Shown here: one piece after another, positions 1 through 8,378 of the stretch
Position numbering within the stretch: position 1 is the first letter of the stretch
Layout of the letters: each line of letters begins with the position of its first letter
NCBI RefSeq assembly: GCF_020715685.1
Contig: NZ_CP085840.1
Span: 2,418,001 to 2,482,000, forward strand
Source: Dermatobacter hominis
Lineage (GTDB): Bacteria > Actinomycetota > Acidimicrobiia > Acidimicrobiales > Microtrichaceae
Direction: 5' to 3'
Length of the DNA: 64,000 nt
Notes under the pieces: model-generated
What the model was told of the DNA's origin: nothing
Databases searched by the model: none
Seen by the model: the letters and a program-made list of their open reading frames with translations, nothing else
Made by a program: the position numbers and the translations under genes

Positions 1-231
1 CTCGTCGAAGGTGCCGTAGCGCCAGCGGTGGACGTAGAGCCCGAGGGAGCGCCCGATCAACGCCTGGGCCAGGGTGGCGACGACGCCGAGCCACAGCACC
101 CCGACGACGTCGACCTTGGACCAGGTGAGCTCGTAGCGGACGAACGTCGCCGCGAGGAGGCCGACCATCCAGCCGAACCCGTCGAACCCCCACTGCAGCA
201 CGAACCGGTGCCGCACGGTGTACTCGTTCAC
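1..231 (-). CDS. N-terminal fragment of a CapD/FlaA1-like polysaccharide biosynthesis protein (cut by window edge)
   Basis: Only the first 77 codons are inside the window; the frame stays open to base 1. The start is GTG at 231. The visible part has two hydrophobic segments (about residues 17-30 and 40-58) and then a YVHRWRYGTFDE-type stretch. That layout is typical of the membrane-anchored N-terminus of CapD/FlaA1/WbpM-family nucleotide-sugar epimerase/dehydratases, which act in capsule or O-antigen sugar synthesis. The catalytic Rossmann domain is outside the window, so the family call rests on this N-terminus and on the neighbouring surface-polysaccharide genes. It is divergent from the UDP-sugar dehydrogenase gene. 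An undecaprenyl-phosphate sugar transferase N-terminus is an alternative. Confidence 0.5.
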   Translation of the reverse strand, partial: MNEYTVRHRFVLQWGFDGFGWMVGLLAATFVRYELTWSKVDVVGVLWLGVVATLAQALIGRSLGLYVHRWRYGTFDE

Positions 232-383
232 TGACCGCCCCTTCACCCCGTCGGCTGGCCCCATCGCCCGACGCGAGGATCAGTGAAACACCTTCAGGTT
301 TCGATGACAAGGCGGAAGAACCCCTACGCCAGGGTCCTGTCGGATCACCCACCGTCGATGTACGAGAGGTGGTTCTGCTCCCG

Positions 384-412
384 TTGACGCGCGGTGCGGG
401 TGGGCTCACACT
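384..412 (+). promoter_or_regulatory. Candidate sigma70-type promoter for the polysaccharide genes
   Basis: TTGACG at 384-389 is followed, after a 17-base spacer, by CACACT at 407-412, 68 bases before the preferred start at 481. The -35 box is good but the -10 box is weak (three of six matches). The rest of the 232-480 intergenic stretch shows no gene. Confidence 0.25.
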
Positions 413-480
413 GGAACGTCGCCCGATGAGGGCGGAGCACGTACGCGGCCGCGGTGGCCGCCAGTCCGGGGGCGACGGAG

Positions 481-1749
481 ATGGCACGGATCCAGGGCCG
501 AGTGGTGATCATCGGGCAGGGCTACGTGGGTCTCCCGCTCGCCGTCCGGGCCGCCGAGGCGGGCTACGACGTGATCGGCTTCGAGACCGACGCCCGCAAG
601 GTCAAGCTGCTCGACGCCGGCGTGTCCCACGTGGAGGACATCTCCGACGAGCGGCTGGCCGGCGTCGTGGCGGCCGGGCGCTACCGGGCCTCGCTCGACC
701 CCACCGACCTCGAGGGCTTCGACGTCGCGGTCGTCTCGGTGCCCACCCCGATGGGTGACGGCGTGCCGGACCTGTCCTACATCGAGTCGGCGGCCGCCAC
801 CGTCGCCCCGCGGATCAGCCCGGGATCGTGCGTGATCCTCGAGTCGACCACCTACCCGGGCACCACCGAGGAGCTGGTCGGCCCGATCCTCGAGGCGGGC
901 TCCGGCCTGCGGGTCGGCGAGGACTTCCACCTCGGCTACTCCCCCGAGCGCATCGACCCCGGCAACGAGACGTGGCGGCTCGAGAACACGCCCAAGGTCG
1001 TCTCTGGCGTGGATGCGGCATCGCTCGACGCGGTGAAGGCGTTCTTCGACCGCGTCGTCGACCGCACCGTCCCCGTCTCCGGCACCCGCGAGGCCGAGCT
1101 CACGAAGCTGCTCGAGAACACGTTCCGCCACGTCAACATCGCGCTCGTGAACGAGCTCGCCGTGTTCGCGCACGACCTCGGCATCGACGTCTGGGAGGCG
1201 ATCGACGCGGCGTCCACCAAGCCGTTCGGCTACATGCGCTTCACGCCCGGTCCGGGCGTCGGCGGACACTGCCTGCCCATCGACCCGAGCTACCTGTCGT
1301 GGCAGGTGAAGCGGTCGCTCGGCCAGGCCTTCCGGTTCGTCGAGCTCGCGAACGACGTGAACGAGCACATGCCGGACTACGTCGTCCGCCGCTGCCAGGC
1401 CCTCCTCAACGACCTGTCGCTGAGCGTGAAGGGCAGCGACGTCGTGCTCTTCGGCCTGGCCTACAAGGCGAACACCGGCGACGCCCGGGAGACGCCGACC
1501 CGCGGCGTGGTCGAGGGCCTGGTCGCCCTCGGGGCGAACGTCTCGATCGCGGACCCCCACGTGGCCGACCACCAGTTCCCCGAGGGCGTGGCGCGCGTCG
1601 CGGGCACGCCGGACGACGTGGCCGCCGCCGACCTCGCCGTCTACCTCGTGGACCACGACGCGTTCGACGGCGACGCGCTCGCCGCCACCGACACGCCGGT
1701 GCTCGACACCCGGCGGGTCCTCAAGGGCGCGCGGGTCCACTACCTGTGA
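481..1749 (+). CDS. UDP-N-acetyl-mannosamine/glucosamine dehydrogenase (WecC/TviB-like)
   Basis: NAD-dependent UDP-sugar 6-dehydrogenase of the UDP-glucose/GDP-mannose dehydrogenase family. It oxidises the C6 alcohol of a UDP-HexNAc to a uronic acid for surface polysaccharide. The N-terminal Rossmann motif IGQGYVGLPLA is at residues 11-21. A central region carries TYPGTTEEL and GYSPERIDPG. The catalytic cysteine is in GGHCLPIDP (Cys264), and a C-terminal UDP-binding domain follows. Start choice: an in-frame GTG at 454 gives nine more residues, but the ATG at 481 puts the NAD motif at the usual distance. The downstream deacetylase start overlaps its stop (GTGA), so the genes are translationally coupled. 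The exact sugar substrate cannot be read from sequence. Confidence 0.88.
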   Translation: MARIQGRVVIIGQGYVGLPLAVRAAEAGYDVIGFETDARKVKLLDAGVSHVEDISDERLAGVVAAGRYRASLDPTDLEGFDVAVVSVPTPMGDGVPDLSYIESAAATVAPRISPGSCVILESTTYPGTTEELVGPILEAGSGLRVGEDFHLGYSPERIDPGNETWRLENTPKVVSGVDAASLDAVKAFFDRVVDRTVPVSGTREAELTKLLENTFRHVNIALVNELAVFAHDLGIDVWEAIDAASTKPFGYMRFTPGPGVGGHCLPIDPSYLSWQVKRSLGQAFRFVELANDVNEHMPDYVVRRCQALLNDLSLSVKGSDVVLFGLAYKANTGDARETPTRGVVEGLVALGANVSIADPHVADHQFPEGVARVAGTPDDVAAADLAVYLVDHDAFDGDALAATDTPVLDTRRVLKGARVHYL

Positions 1750-2639
1750 GCGACGCGGCGGGCACGGGCACCGGCGCCGCCGGTGCGAGCGGGCTGCGCG
1801 CCCGGCTCGTGCCCGCCGGTCGGACCGCGGTCAAGGGCGCGGCCGCGGCTGCGGACCTGCTGCGGCGCGACCGGGCCGGGGTGACGGTGCTCATCTACCA
1901 CCGGGTCGGCCTGCACCTGCTCGACGGCGGAGGGGCCGGGCAGATGGACGTCGACCCGGGCGACTTCGACCGCCAGGTGGCCTGGCTCGCCGCGAACCGG
2001 CGCGTCCTGTCGCTCGACGAGGCGCTCTCGGAGCTGTCGGGCCCGACCGACGGGGCCGGACCCGACCGCTCGGCGGTCGTGCTGACCTTCGACGACGGCA
2101 CGCCCGACTGGGTCGAGCACGCGCTGCCGGTACTGGAGCGGCATCGGGTCCCGGCCACCTTCTACGTCGCGACCCGGTTCGTCGACGAGCGGGAGGAGCT
2201 GCCGGGCGGCGGTCGGCCGATCACGTGGGCGGCGCTGCGCGAGCTGGACTCGTCCGACCTCGTGACCGTCGGGTCCCACACCCACGGCCACGTCCTCCTC
2301 GACCGCCTGGCGCCGGGCCGCGTCGACGAGGAGCTCGACCGATCGGTCGACCTGCTGGGCGAGCACCTCGGCTCGGCGCCCGAGCACTTCGCCTACCCGA
2401 AGGCCGTGGCCGGCTCGCCGGTGGCCGAGTCCGCGGTGCGGCGACGGTTCCGCTCCGCCGTGCTGGCGGGGACCCGGGCCAACCGACCCGGCCAGGACCC
2501 GCACCGGCTGAACCGGTCGCCGGTGCAGCGGTCCGACGGCGAGCGCTGGTTCCGCCGCAAGGTGGACGGCGGGCTCGCGCTGGAGGACGACCTCCGCCGG
2601 TCCGCGAACCGCGTCCGCCACCGCGGCCGCACCACGTGA
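1746..2639 (+). CDS. Polysaccharide deacetylase (NodB domain)
   Basis: A 297-residue carbohydrate esterase 4 family protein that likely removes N- or O-acetyl groups from a surface polysaccharide. After an alanine-rich N-terminus comes LIYHRVG, then the metal-site motif TFDDG, the zinc-ligand motif SHTHGH and FAYPK, in the canonical NodB order. The GTG start overlaps the stop of the upstream dehydrogenase (GTGA), which fixes the start well. There is no obvious cleavable signal peptide, so the cellular location is uncertain. It is followed after 10 bases by a glycosyltransferase, which supports a role in polysaccharide assembly or modification. Confidence 0.85.
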   Translation: MSDAAGTGTGAAGASGLRARLVPAGRTAVKGAAAAADLLRRDRAGVTVLIYHRVGLHLLDGGGAGQMDVDPGDFDRQVAWLAANRRVLSLDEALSELSGPTDGAGPDRSAVVLTFDDGTPDWVEHALPVLERHRVPATFYVATRFVDEREELPGGGRPITWAALRELDSSDLVTVGSHTHGHVLLDRLAPGRVDEELDRSVDLLGEHLGSAPEHFAYPKAVAGSPVAESAVRRRFRSAVLAGTRANRPGQDPHRLNRSPVQRSDGERWFRRKVDGGLALEDDLRRSANRVRHRGRTT

Positions 2640-2649
2640 GGCGGCGCCC

Positions 2650-3855
2650 GTGACCCGGCTCGTCCACCTGACCACCGCCGACATCAGCCTCGAGCTGCTC
2701 CTCGGCCCGCAGCTCTCCGCCTTCCGGGAGGCCGGCTACGAGGTGATCGGGGTGAGCGCGCCCGGCCCGTTCGTCGAGCGGATCGAGGCTCGCGGCGTGC
2801 GGTTCGTGCCGCTCCGCCACGCCACCCGGTCCATGGCGCTGGGCCGCGACGCGCGCGCCCTCGCCGAGCTCCGCGACCTGTTCCGGGAGCTGCGGCCCGA
2901 CGTCGTGCACACCCACAACCCGAAGACCGGGGTGTACGGCCGGCTCGCCGCCCGGGCCGCCGGCGTGCCGGTGGTGCTCAACACGGTGCACGGCCTGTAC
3001 GCGCAGCCCGGCGACGCCCTGCCGAGGCGCGCCGCGGTCTACGGCCTGGAGCGTGCGGCGTCGACGTGCTCGCAGGCGGAGCTGGTGCAGAACCCCGAGG
3101 ACCTCGCGACGCTGCGCGACGTGCTCCACGTCCCACCCCGGAAGCTGGTGCTGCTCGGCAACGGCGTCGACCTGGAGCGCTTCGGCCGCGACGACGGGTC
3201 GGACGCGGTCCGCGCCGAGGTGCGGGCGGAGCTGGGCATCCCCGAGCGCGCCGTGGTCGTGGGGGCGGTCGGCCGGCTCGTGCTCGAGAAGGGCTACGCC
3301 GAGCTGCTCGCCGCCTGGTCCGACGTCGTCGCCCGCCATCCCGAGGCCGTGCTGGTGGTGGTCGGGCCCCAGGAGGCCGACAAGGCCGACGCCGTCCCCG
3401 CCGAGCTCCTCGACCGGGCCCGGGCCGACGGCGTCCGGTTCCTCGGCATGCGCGACGACGTCGAGCGCCTGTACCGGGCGCTCGACGTCTACGTGCTGGC
3501 GTCGCACCGCGAGGGCTTCCCGCGATCGGCGATGGAGGCCGCCGCCTCGGGGCTCGCCGTCGTGGCCACCGACATCCGCGGGTGCCGCCAGGTCGTCGAG
3601 CCCGGCCTGACCGGCGAGCTCGTCCCGGTGCGCTCGGCACCCGCCCTGGCCGCGGCGATCGCCGGACTGGTCGTGGACGGCGGGCGACGGCGCGCGTACG
3701 GGCTCGCCGGGGCCGAGCTCGCCCGGCGCCGGTTCGACCAGCGGGCCGTGATCCGCACCACCCTCTCGACATACGAGCGGCTGCTCGGCGCGGCGGGGCT
3801 CGAACCGCCGCGTGGAACAGCGGGGCTCGGACCGCCCGGTGGGGCGGCGGCGTGA
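2650..3855 (+). CDS. GT4-family glycosyltransferase
   Basis: A 401-residue GT-B fold glycosyltransferase. The N-terminal acceptor domain carries RPDVVHTHNPKTGVYGRLAA. The C-terminal donor domain shows GAVGRLVLEKGYAELL and the E-x7-E region HREGFPRSAMEAAASG, typical of GT4 retaining enzymes. It probably adds a sugar to a lipid-linked polysaccharide precursor at the cytoplasmic face. The start is GTG. The C-terminus ends in a repetitive segment (two copies of GLEPPRGTA/GLGPPGG-like text) that looks like low-complexity drift and not a domain. It overlaps the downstream phosphatase start by four bases. Confidence 0.85.
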   Translation: MTRLVHLTTADISLELLLGPQLSAFREAGYEVIGVSAPGPFVERIEARGVRFVPLRHATRSMALGRDARALAELRDLFRELRPDVVHTHNPKTGVYGRLAARAAGVPVVLNTVHGLYAQPGDALPRRAAVYGLERAASTCSQAELVQNPEDLATLRDVLHVPPRKLVLLGNGVDLERFGRDDGSDAVRAEVRAELGIPERAVVVGAVGRLVLEKGYAELLAAWSDVVARHPEAVLVVVGPQEADKADAVPAELLDRARADGVRFLGMRDDVERLYRALDVYVLASHREGFPRSAMEAAASGLAVVATDIRGCRQVVEPGLTGELVPVRSAPALAAAIAGLVVDGGRRRAYGLAGAELARRRFDQRAVIRTTLSTYERLLGAAGLEPPRGTAGLGPPGGAAA

Positions 3856-4430
3856 GCGCGGCGGCCAACCCCCTCGGGACGCGACCCTTCCACGTGCTCG
3901 TCGTGTGCACGGCGAACCAGGCCCGCTCCCCCCTCGGCGAGGTCATCGCCCGGGAGCTGCTCGACCGGCGTGGCATCGACGGGTGGGTGAGCTCGGCCGG
4001 GTTCCGCCGCGCCGGTCGCCCGGCTGCCTCGGGCAGCGTCGAGGTGGCGGCAGCCCGGGGTCTCGACCTCTCCCGCCACCTGAGCCGCACCGTCGACGAG
4101 CGCCTCGTCCGCAGCGCCGACCTCGTCGTGACGATGCAGGCCGACCACGTCCAGGACCTGGCCGCGATGTTCCCCGGCAGCGAGGTGTCCACGATGGCGC
4201 TGCGCGAGCTCGCCATTGAGGCCCGCACCGGGCCGATGGACGTCGACGCCGTGCACCGGTGGGTGCGCGAGACCGCCGGCGCCCGCTCGCCCCTGGAGCT
4301 CGCGGCGCGCGACGACCTCGACGTGCCCGACCCGATCGGCCGCGACCTCGACCACTTCCGCCGCGCCGCCGACGAGATCGACTCGCTGTTCCGCCGCGTG
4401 TTCGACACCTGGTTCGGCGGGGCGCGGTGA
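3852..4430 (+). CDS. Low-molecular-weight protein-tyrosine phosphatase
   Basis: A 192-residue LMW-PTP family enzyme. The phosphate-binding loop VVCTANQARSP matches C-x5-R-S, with nucleophile Cys19 and Arg25. The general-acid region is DVPDPIGRD near the C-terminus. Such phosphatases commonly pair with tyrosine kinases that control polysaccharide export, and this one is the last gene of the polysaccharide block. The GTG start overlaps the preceding stop (GTGA). At 192 residues it is somewhat longer than the common 150-160 because of an insertion before the acid loop. No tyrosine kinase gene is inside the window. It ends eight bases from the convergent sulfotransferase gene. Confidence 0.85.
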   Translation: MSAAANPLGTRPFHVLVVCTANQARSPLGEVIARELLDRRGIDGWVSSAGFRRAGRPAASGSVEVAAARGLDLSRHLSRTVDERLVRSADLVVTMQADHVQDLAAMFPGSEVSTMALRELAIEARTGPMDVDAVHRWVRETAGARSPLELAARDDLDVPDPIGRDLDHFRRAADEIDSLFRRVFDTWFGGAR

Positions 4431-4438
4431 GGTTGTCG

Positions 4439-5389
4439 TCAGGTCATCTCGGCGAGGAGCTGGACGCGTGGACGTATGAGGTCATCGAGCCGGTCGGCCT
4501 CTGCGTGCGCCCACGACCCGGGATCCGGGACCGTCGACGTCACCGACCTGGCCCGGTCGAGCGCCTTCTGATCCTCGTGCAGCATCCGGGCGACGTCGCC
4601 TGCGTCGGTCGGCCGATCGCCGACCCACCCCGCCACGTCGAGTGCGACGGCCGGCCACTGCTGGATCATCGATTCGTATCGGACGATCCGGAGCCGTCCA
4701 TCACCGGCGAGGCGGATGAACGCGTCCACGGCCACCGCCCAGACCCCGACGATGAACGAGCCGAGATCGAACTCGTGACCAGCGTCCCGGAGGAGTCGTT
4801 CGCACTGCGGAAGCGTGGGGACGAGCTCCGCGATCGGCACGCCGGTCGTCGGTGGCGCAACCGCAGCGGACCGGAGAACGGCGACCGGATCGCGCACGAT
4901 GCCGAGGGCCGACGCTCCGGGGAACAGATCCAGGAGCTCGGGGGCGAACTCGCTCATCGTGCTCGGCCACTTGATCCCCAACGCCTTGCCCCGGTCCGCG
5001 GCGAACCCAGCGAACCAGCTGACCAGATCCGGCAGCACAGGGGCCGGGAGCAGGTCGGCGCGCATGGCCCGGAGCGCGGCGGTCAGCACTTCCGGTTCCC
5101 TGAGCACGACCACGGGCGAGAGCGCCTCGATCGCACGAGCGAGAAGCGTCGAGCCGGATCGTCCGACGTGGAACACCAGAAGCAACGGCTGGCCCGGGCC
5201 GCCGACCGCTCCGAGCTCGCCGATCGGTTCCAACCGGGCGTGCGGGGCCGTCCGGGCGAGCGCACGGACGGTGTCGGAGAAGAACGGCAGCTCGAGGTCG
5301 GCGGTCGTCCCGTCGGCCACGCAGACGTGCGCGAAGTCCGCATCGAAGCCGACCGGCAGGTCGTTCGGTTGGCGGGCGCCGGAGCTCAC
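4439..5389 (-). CDS. Sulfotransferase-family protein, last gene of accessory set A
   Basis: A 316-residue PAPS-dependent sulfotransferase-type protein. The 5'-phosphosulfate loop HVGRSGSTL is at residues 74-82, and a 3'-phosphate motif GIVRDPVAVLRS follows in the middle of the protein. The family transfers sulfate to hydroxyl groups of sugars, peptides or small molecules. Here it follows seven genes that include five predicted 2OG oxygenases. Inference: it could sulfate hydroxyl groups that those enzymes install. The GTG start overlaps the upstream oxygenase stop (GTGA). There is no counterpart in set B. The acceptor is unknown. Confidence 0.75.
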   Translation of the reverse strand: MSSGARQPNDLPVGFDADFAHVCVADGTTADLELPFFSDTVRALARTAPHARLEPIGELGAVGGPGQPLLLVFHVGRSGSTLLARAIEALSPVVVLREPEVLTAALRAMRADLLPAPVLPDLVSWFAGFAADRGKALGIKWPSTMSEFAPELLDLFPGASALGIVRDPVAVLRSAAVAPPTTGVPIAELVPTLPQCERLLRDAGHEFDLGSFIVGVWAVAVDAFIRLAGDGRLRIVRYESMIQQWPAVALDVAGWVGDRPTDAGDVARMLHEDQKALDRARSVTSTVPDPGSWAHAEADRLDDLIRPRVQLLAEMT

Positions 5390-6051
5390 CAGTAGACGAC
5401 GTCGGTCACGACGAGCACACGAGGGACGTCGAAGTCGACCAGCTCTGCGGGGATCCTCGGCCAGTGCTCGATCGGGCCGGGAAAGATGATCCCGCCGGGG
5501 ACGACCGCGCCCGACTCCCAGGTGCTCGTGCCCGCCGACGCCCGGGCCAGCGAGGCCCACGGGTTCCGCAGCACCGTGCCACCCTCCTCAGCTGACCCGA
5601 CGCCCGTCGGCGTCTGGAGCGTCACCACGGTGGAGAACGTCGCAGGCTGGTGCGTGTGGACCCACCACCTTCCGGGTCGGAAGTCGGCGACGGACTCGAA
5701 CAGGACCCCCCTGGACCTGCAGAACCGGCGCCCGTCGGTGAGGTCGCGGGACGTCGCAGCGACGATCCGGTCGGTCGCTCCCAGGAGCTCTGCGTGGAAG
5801 CGCTGCCACTCGATGCGATCGGAGTCCTGGAGGTCGTCGCGGGTCTGCCGCCCGGGGACGTCGGGCACCGTGTACTCGCCCGCTCGTCGCTGGATGTCGG
5901 CGATCAGCTCCGGCACATCGGCGGCGAGCCCGTCCAGGTCGATCCGCCACACCGGCACGGCCCAGGGCGTCCGTTCGACCACCTCGCACGCACGGTCCCC
6001 GACGCGGACCGTGCGTCGCCCGGCCTCCCGGCACTCAGTAGTAGTGGACAT
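5386..6051 (-). CDS. Putative 2OG-Fe(II) oxygenase, HxH type (set A, second copy)
   Basis: A 221-residue protein related to its upstream neighbour. The shared frame is an HxH motif (His132, His134, VHTHQ), then GGTVLRNPW, then a distal histidine in FPGPIEHWP (His196), then an arginine in VPRVLVVTDV (Arg211). This order fits a double-stranded beta-helix 2OG oxygenase of the TIGR02466-like group, in which the first iron motif is HxH and not HxD. Function as a hydroxylase is inferred. The ATG lies inside the 3' end of the upstream gene (17-base overlap). It differs enough from the neighbour that the pair may act on different positions or form a heterodimer. Confidence 0.6.
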   Translation of the reverse strand: MSTTTECREAGRRTVRVGDRACEVVERTPWAVPVWRIDLDGLAADVPELIADIQRRAGEYTVPDVPGRQTRDDLQDSDRIEWQRFHAELLGATDRIVAATSRDLTDGRRFCRSRGVLFESVADFRPGRWWVHTHQPATFSTVVTLQTPTGVGSAEEGGTVLRNPWASLARASAGTSTWESGAVVPGGIIFPGPIEHWPRIPAELVDFDVPRVLVVTDVVYW

Positions 6052-6682
6052 CGGTGACGAGGAGCGTCCGAGGGACGTCGAAGGCGCCCGGGATGGTGGG
6101 TCGCTGGGGGAAGTGCTCGAGAAACCCTGGGAACACGACCATGGAGAGCGGGACCGGCGGCACGTGGACATAGGTGTCCATCCCGTACCGTCGCAGCAGG
6201 TGGTTCTGCGGGTTGCGCAGGACCAGGGCGCCGGCGCTCGAGTCGTCGCCACCGCCGACCGTCGGCACGGAGATGAACATCGCGCTGGTCAGCGTCGCGC
6301 GGGCGTGCGAGTGGAGCGCGTGTTCCTCGTCCTCGAACTCGTCGGAGGAGTCGTAGCGGATCCCCCACGTGAACGAGCGACGCTCCACCCAGGGCGGGCT
6401 GAAGCCCTGGGCAATCGCATCGCACACGCCCTCCACCGTCGACCGGTAGAGGTCCCAGCCTGCTCCCTCGAGGGACTGCAGGTCGTTGCGGGTCATGCTC
6501 CCGATCACATCGGGCACGGTGTGGGCCGCGAGGCTCCGGTCGACGCCGTCGACCAGCTCGGGGAGCACCTCTGCGAGGTGGGCGCAGTCGATCGTCCACA
6601 CCGGGACGGGGAACACGTCGTGGCGTCGGAGCCGCCCGGCGTCGGGCCCTTCCGGATGCGACTGCGCCACCGGGCCGCTCAT
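6035..6682 (-). CDS. Putative 2OG-Fe(II) oxygenase, HxH type (set A, first copy)
   Basis: A 215-residue paralogue of the next gene. Conserved elements are FPVPVWTIDC near residue 24, LHSHARATL (His124, His126), GALVLRNPQ, FPGFLEHFPQRP (His190) and PRTLLVTDVHYY (Arg205). These match the metal and 2-oxoglutarate positions of cupin-fold 2OG oxygenases of the TIGR02466-like group. The substrate is unknown; context suggests a peptide or protein made by this gene set. The ATG start overlaps the upstream stop (ATGA). Set B has no equivalent tandem pair. Confidence 0.6.
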   Translation of the reverse strand: MSGPVAQSHPEGPDAGRLRRHDVFPVPVWTIDCAHLAEVLPELVDGVDRSLAAHTVPDVIGSMTRNDLQSLEGAGWDLYRSTVEGVCDAIAQGFSPPWVERRSFTWGIRYDSSDEFEDEEHALHSHARATLTSAMFISVPTVGGGDDSSAGALVLRNPQNHLLRRYGMDTYVHVPPVPLSMVVFPGFLEHFPQRPTIPGAFDVPRTLLVTDVHYY

Positions 6683-7212
6683 CGGAACGCCGGCCCGAAA
6701 GCGTGGAACGACAGGCCGTGGATGCCGTCGGGGAACACCACGTCGACGTACGAGGGCCACAGGTGGCAGCTCCCGGGGAACACCTCCACGACCTTGTCCG
6801 CAGCCGGCAGCACGAGGCGGGCCGTGGACGTCCCGAGCCCCACGAGCCCGGTGAGCTTCCGGGTCGAATGCTGCGAGTCCATGCCGAGTCCGGCGTCACG
6901 CGACGAGGCGCCCTCGTCGAGCACCAGCCTGGCGGGTTCCCCCACCTCGACCGCATAGCGGAGGTCGAAGTGGAAGCACTGCGTGTTCGCCTCGATGATC
7001 AGCTGCTGGATCGTTCCGAGGAGCTTGCCGTCCAGCGCCGGGTCGAGCCGATCCTCGCCGTCCGCCGCCGCTCGACCGAGCTCTGCGACCTCCTCGGCAG
7101 TGAAGCAACGGGCCGCGGACACGACCGTGTGCACCGACGGGTTGGGCATCGGCGGAAAGGGTCCGAGGACGGAACCCACCGACGTCATCTCGTCACCGGA
7201 ACGCTGGACCAT
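6679..7212 (-). CDS. PKHD-type oxygenase homologue lacking iron ligands (set A pseudoenzyme)
   Basis: A 177-residue protein that lines up along most of its length with the intact PKHD-type oxygenase encoded just upstream. It keeps the STRKL strand, a PSY turn and the GPAFR C-terminus. Aligned on STRKL, the HxD iron motif of the partner (HQD) is GLG here (residues 108-110). The distal histidine of PSYLRH is missing in PSYVDVV. It should therefore not bind iron in the usual way. I infer a structural or regulatory partner of the active enzyme, and set B has an equivalent pair. An alternative ATG at 7188 would avoid the 20-base overlap with the upstream gene. Confidence 0.6.
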   Translation of the reverse strand: MVQRSGDEMTSVGSVLGPFPPMPNPSVHTVVSAARCFTAEEVAELGRAAADGEDRLDPALDGKLLGTIQQLIIEANTQCFHFDLRYAVEVGEPARLVLDEGASSRDAGLGMDSQHSTRKLTGLVGLGTSTARLVLPAADKVVEVFPGSCHLWPSYVDVVFPDGIHGLSFHAFGPAFR

Positions 7213-7789
7213 GCACCCATCCGATCAGAGCGAGGCGGGTACCGGTCAGCACGGGCGTGACGACGTGCCGCAGGTACGACGGGAAGACGACGAGCTCCCC
7301 CCGGGTCATCTCCGCGCTGTGACCGACCTCCGGGAACACGAGCGCTCCCCCTCGGTAGTCCGAAGGGTCGCTGAGCTGGAGCACGAACGTCAGCTTGCGC
7401 GTCGACTGCGACGGACCCACGTCCTGGTGGGCGCGGAAGTGGTCGTTCGACCCACCCTCGTAACGCACCACGGACGGCAGGTCCGCCACCTCGAACGACT
7501 CGACGTCCACCCTCGGACCCTCGGCGTTCAACTCGGCGATCCCGAGCGACAGCTTCCGCAGCGGCCAGGAATCATCGAAGGGAAGCGTCTGCACCGCAGC
7601 CGAGCGGACACGCTCGTTCTGGTACCCGGACCCCGGCTCTCGATGGTCGACGAGCGCGGCCGGTGTCCAGCGGTCGTCATCCAAGACGGCGAGCGTCCGC
7701 TCGCAGTCCTCGTCGGAGAAGACCGGGCGGCTCCGCACGTCGGAGTACGACCGGTTCGGCGGCGGTCCGAGTTCAATCCTGAACGGCAC
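7193..7789 (-). CDS. 2OG-Fe(II) oxygenase, PKHD/PiuC type (set A, intact)
   Basis: A 198-residue prolyl-hydroxylase-like 2OG oxygenase. The iron site is HFRAHQDVG (His121, Asp123) and SYLRHVVTPV (His175). The 2-oxoglutarate-binding arginine follows in LTGTR (Arg185). LSDPSDYRGGALVF and the C-terminal GWVHGPAFR are hallmarks of PKHD-type hydroxylases. The family hydroxylates amino-acid side chains or small molecules. The GTG start is inside the 3' end of the upstream gene (17-base overlap); no ATG is available nearby in frame. The following gene is a degenerate copy. It corresponds to the set B gene at 19918-20529. Confidence 0.8.
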   Translation of the reverse strand: MPFRIELGPPPNRSYSDVRSRPVFSDEDCERTLAVLDDDRWTPAALVDHREPGSGYQNERVRSAAVQTLPFDDSWPLRKLSLGIAELNAEGPRVDVESFEVADLPSVVRYEGGSNDHFRAHQDVGPSQSTRKLTFVLQLSDPSDYRGGALVFPEVGHSAEMTRGELVVFPSYLRHVVTPVLTGTRLALIGWVHGPAFR

Positions 7790-8378
7790 CGACCGCTGCC
7801 CTCTGGTCCTGCGGAAGCCCGAGGCCCGGCCGTCGGTCGAACCGCTCGTCCCGGTATGGACCCTCTGCGTCGACGAAGTGGAGGAAGCACTGCAGGTACC
7901 AGTCGTCCTCGAGCGGCCGCCGCCAGTGCAGGACGTCGTTACCGCGGTAGACGACGGCGTCACCCGGTTCGAGCACCACCGAGCGGGACGCTTCGGCGTC
8001 CTTCCGGAACCACAGCGGCCACTCCGACGGACCCGACGACGCGATGTGCAATGACATGCTGTGCTCGCAGGCCGGTCGGTCCCGATGGGCGACCAGCTCC
8101 TGGCCGCGGCGGTACAGGCGGGTGAACGTGTAGGTCGGCACGACCTCACGGCCGACGACCTCGCTCACGACCGGGACCAGCATCGGGAGGAGTGCGTCGA
8201 AGACGGGCGAGCCGTACACCTTGTAGGAACCCGGCACCTGGCTGTCGATCGACAGCGAGCCGGTCTCGCCGAGCAGGCCGAACTGCTCGTACAGAAGTCG
8301 TACGGTCGCGTCGGGCAGCAGGCGCGGCAGCACGACGTACCCGTCCTGCGGGTAGGCGGCCGTGGTCGAGACCCCCAT
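7773..8378 (-). CDS. 2OG-Fe(II) oxygenase, HRD type (set A)
   Basis: A 201-residue protein with a facial-triad signature: AHRDRPACEHS (His98, Asp100) and DVLHWRRPL (His151), within a jelly-roll-like pattern (VVLEPGDAVVYRGNDVLHW). It has a close paralogue at the same relative position in set B (21680-22327), with matching VPGS, PTY-F-R-Y-RGQEL and YLQ-FLHFVDA-GPY segments. Hydroxylase activity and use of 2-oxoglutarate are inferred from the motif; the substrate is unknown. The ATG shares one base with the upstream stop. Confidence 0.65.
   Translation of the reverse strand: MGVSTTAAYPQDGYVVLPRLLPDATVRLLYEQFGLLGETGSLSIDSQVPGSYKVYGSPVFDALLPMLVPVVSEVVGREVVPTYTFTRLYRRGQELVAHRDRPACEHSMSLHIASSGPSEWPLWFRKDAEASRSVVLEPGDAVVYRGNDVLHWRRPLEDDWYLQCFLHFVDAEGPYRDERFDRRPGLGLPQDQRAAVGAVQD

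Noticed and set aside
241-310. Second Rex-type site (GTGAA ... TTCAG near 280)
   Set aside because: The spacing is five bases and the second half-site is TTCAG, so it does not match GTGAA-N4-TTCAC.
6679-7212. Simple pseudogene of a PKHD oxygenase
   Set aside because: The frame is intact and tightly coupled, the fold-defining residues are kept, and an equivalent gene occurs at the same position in set B.
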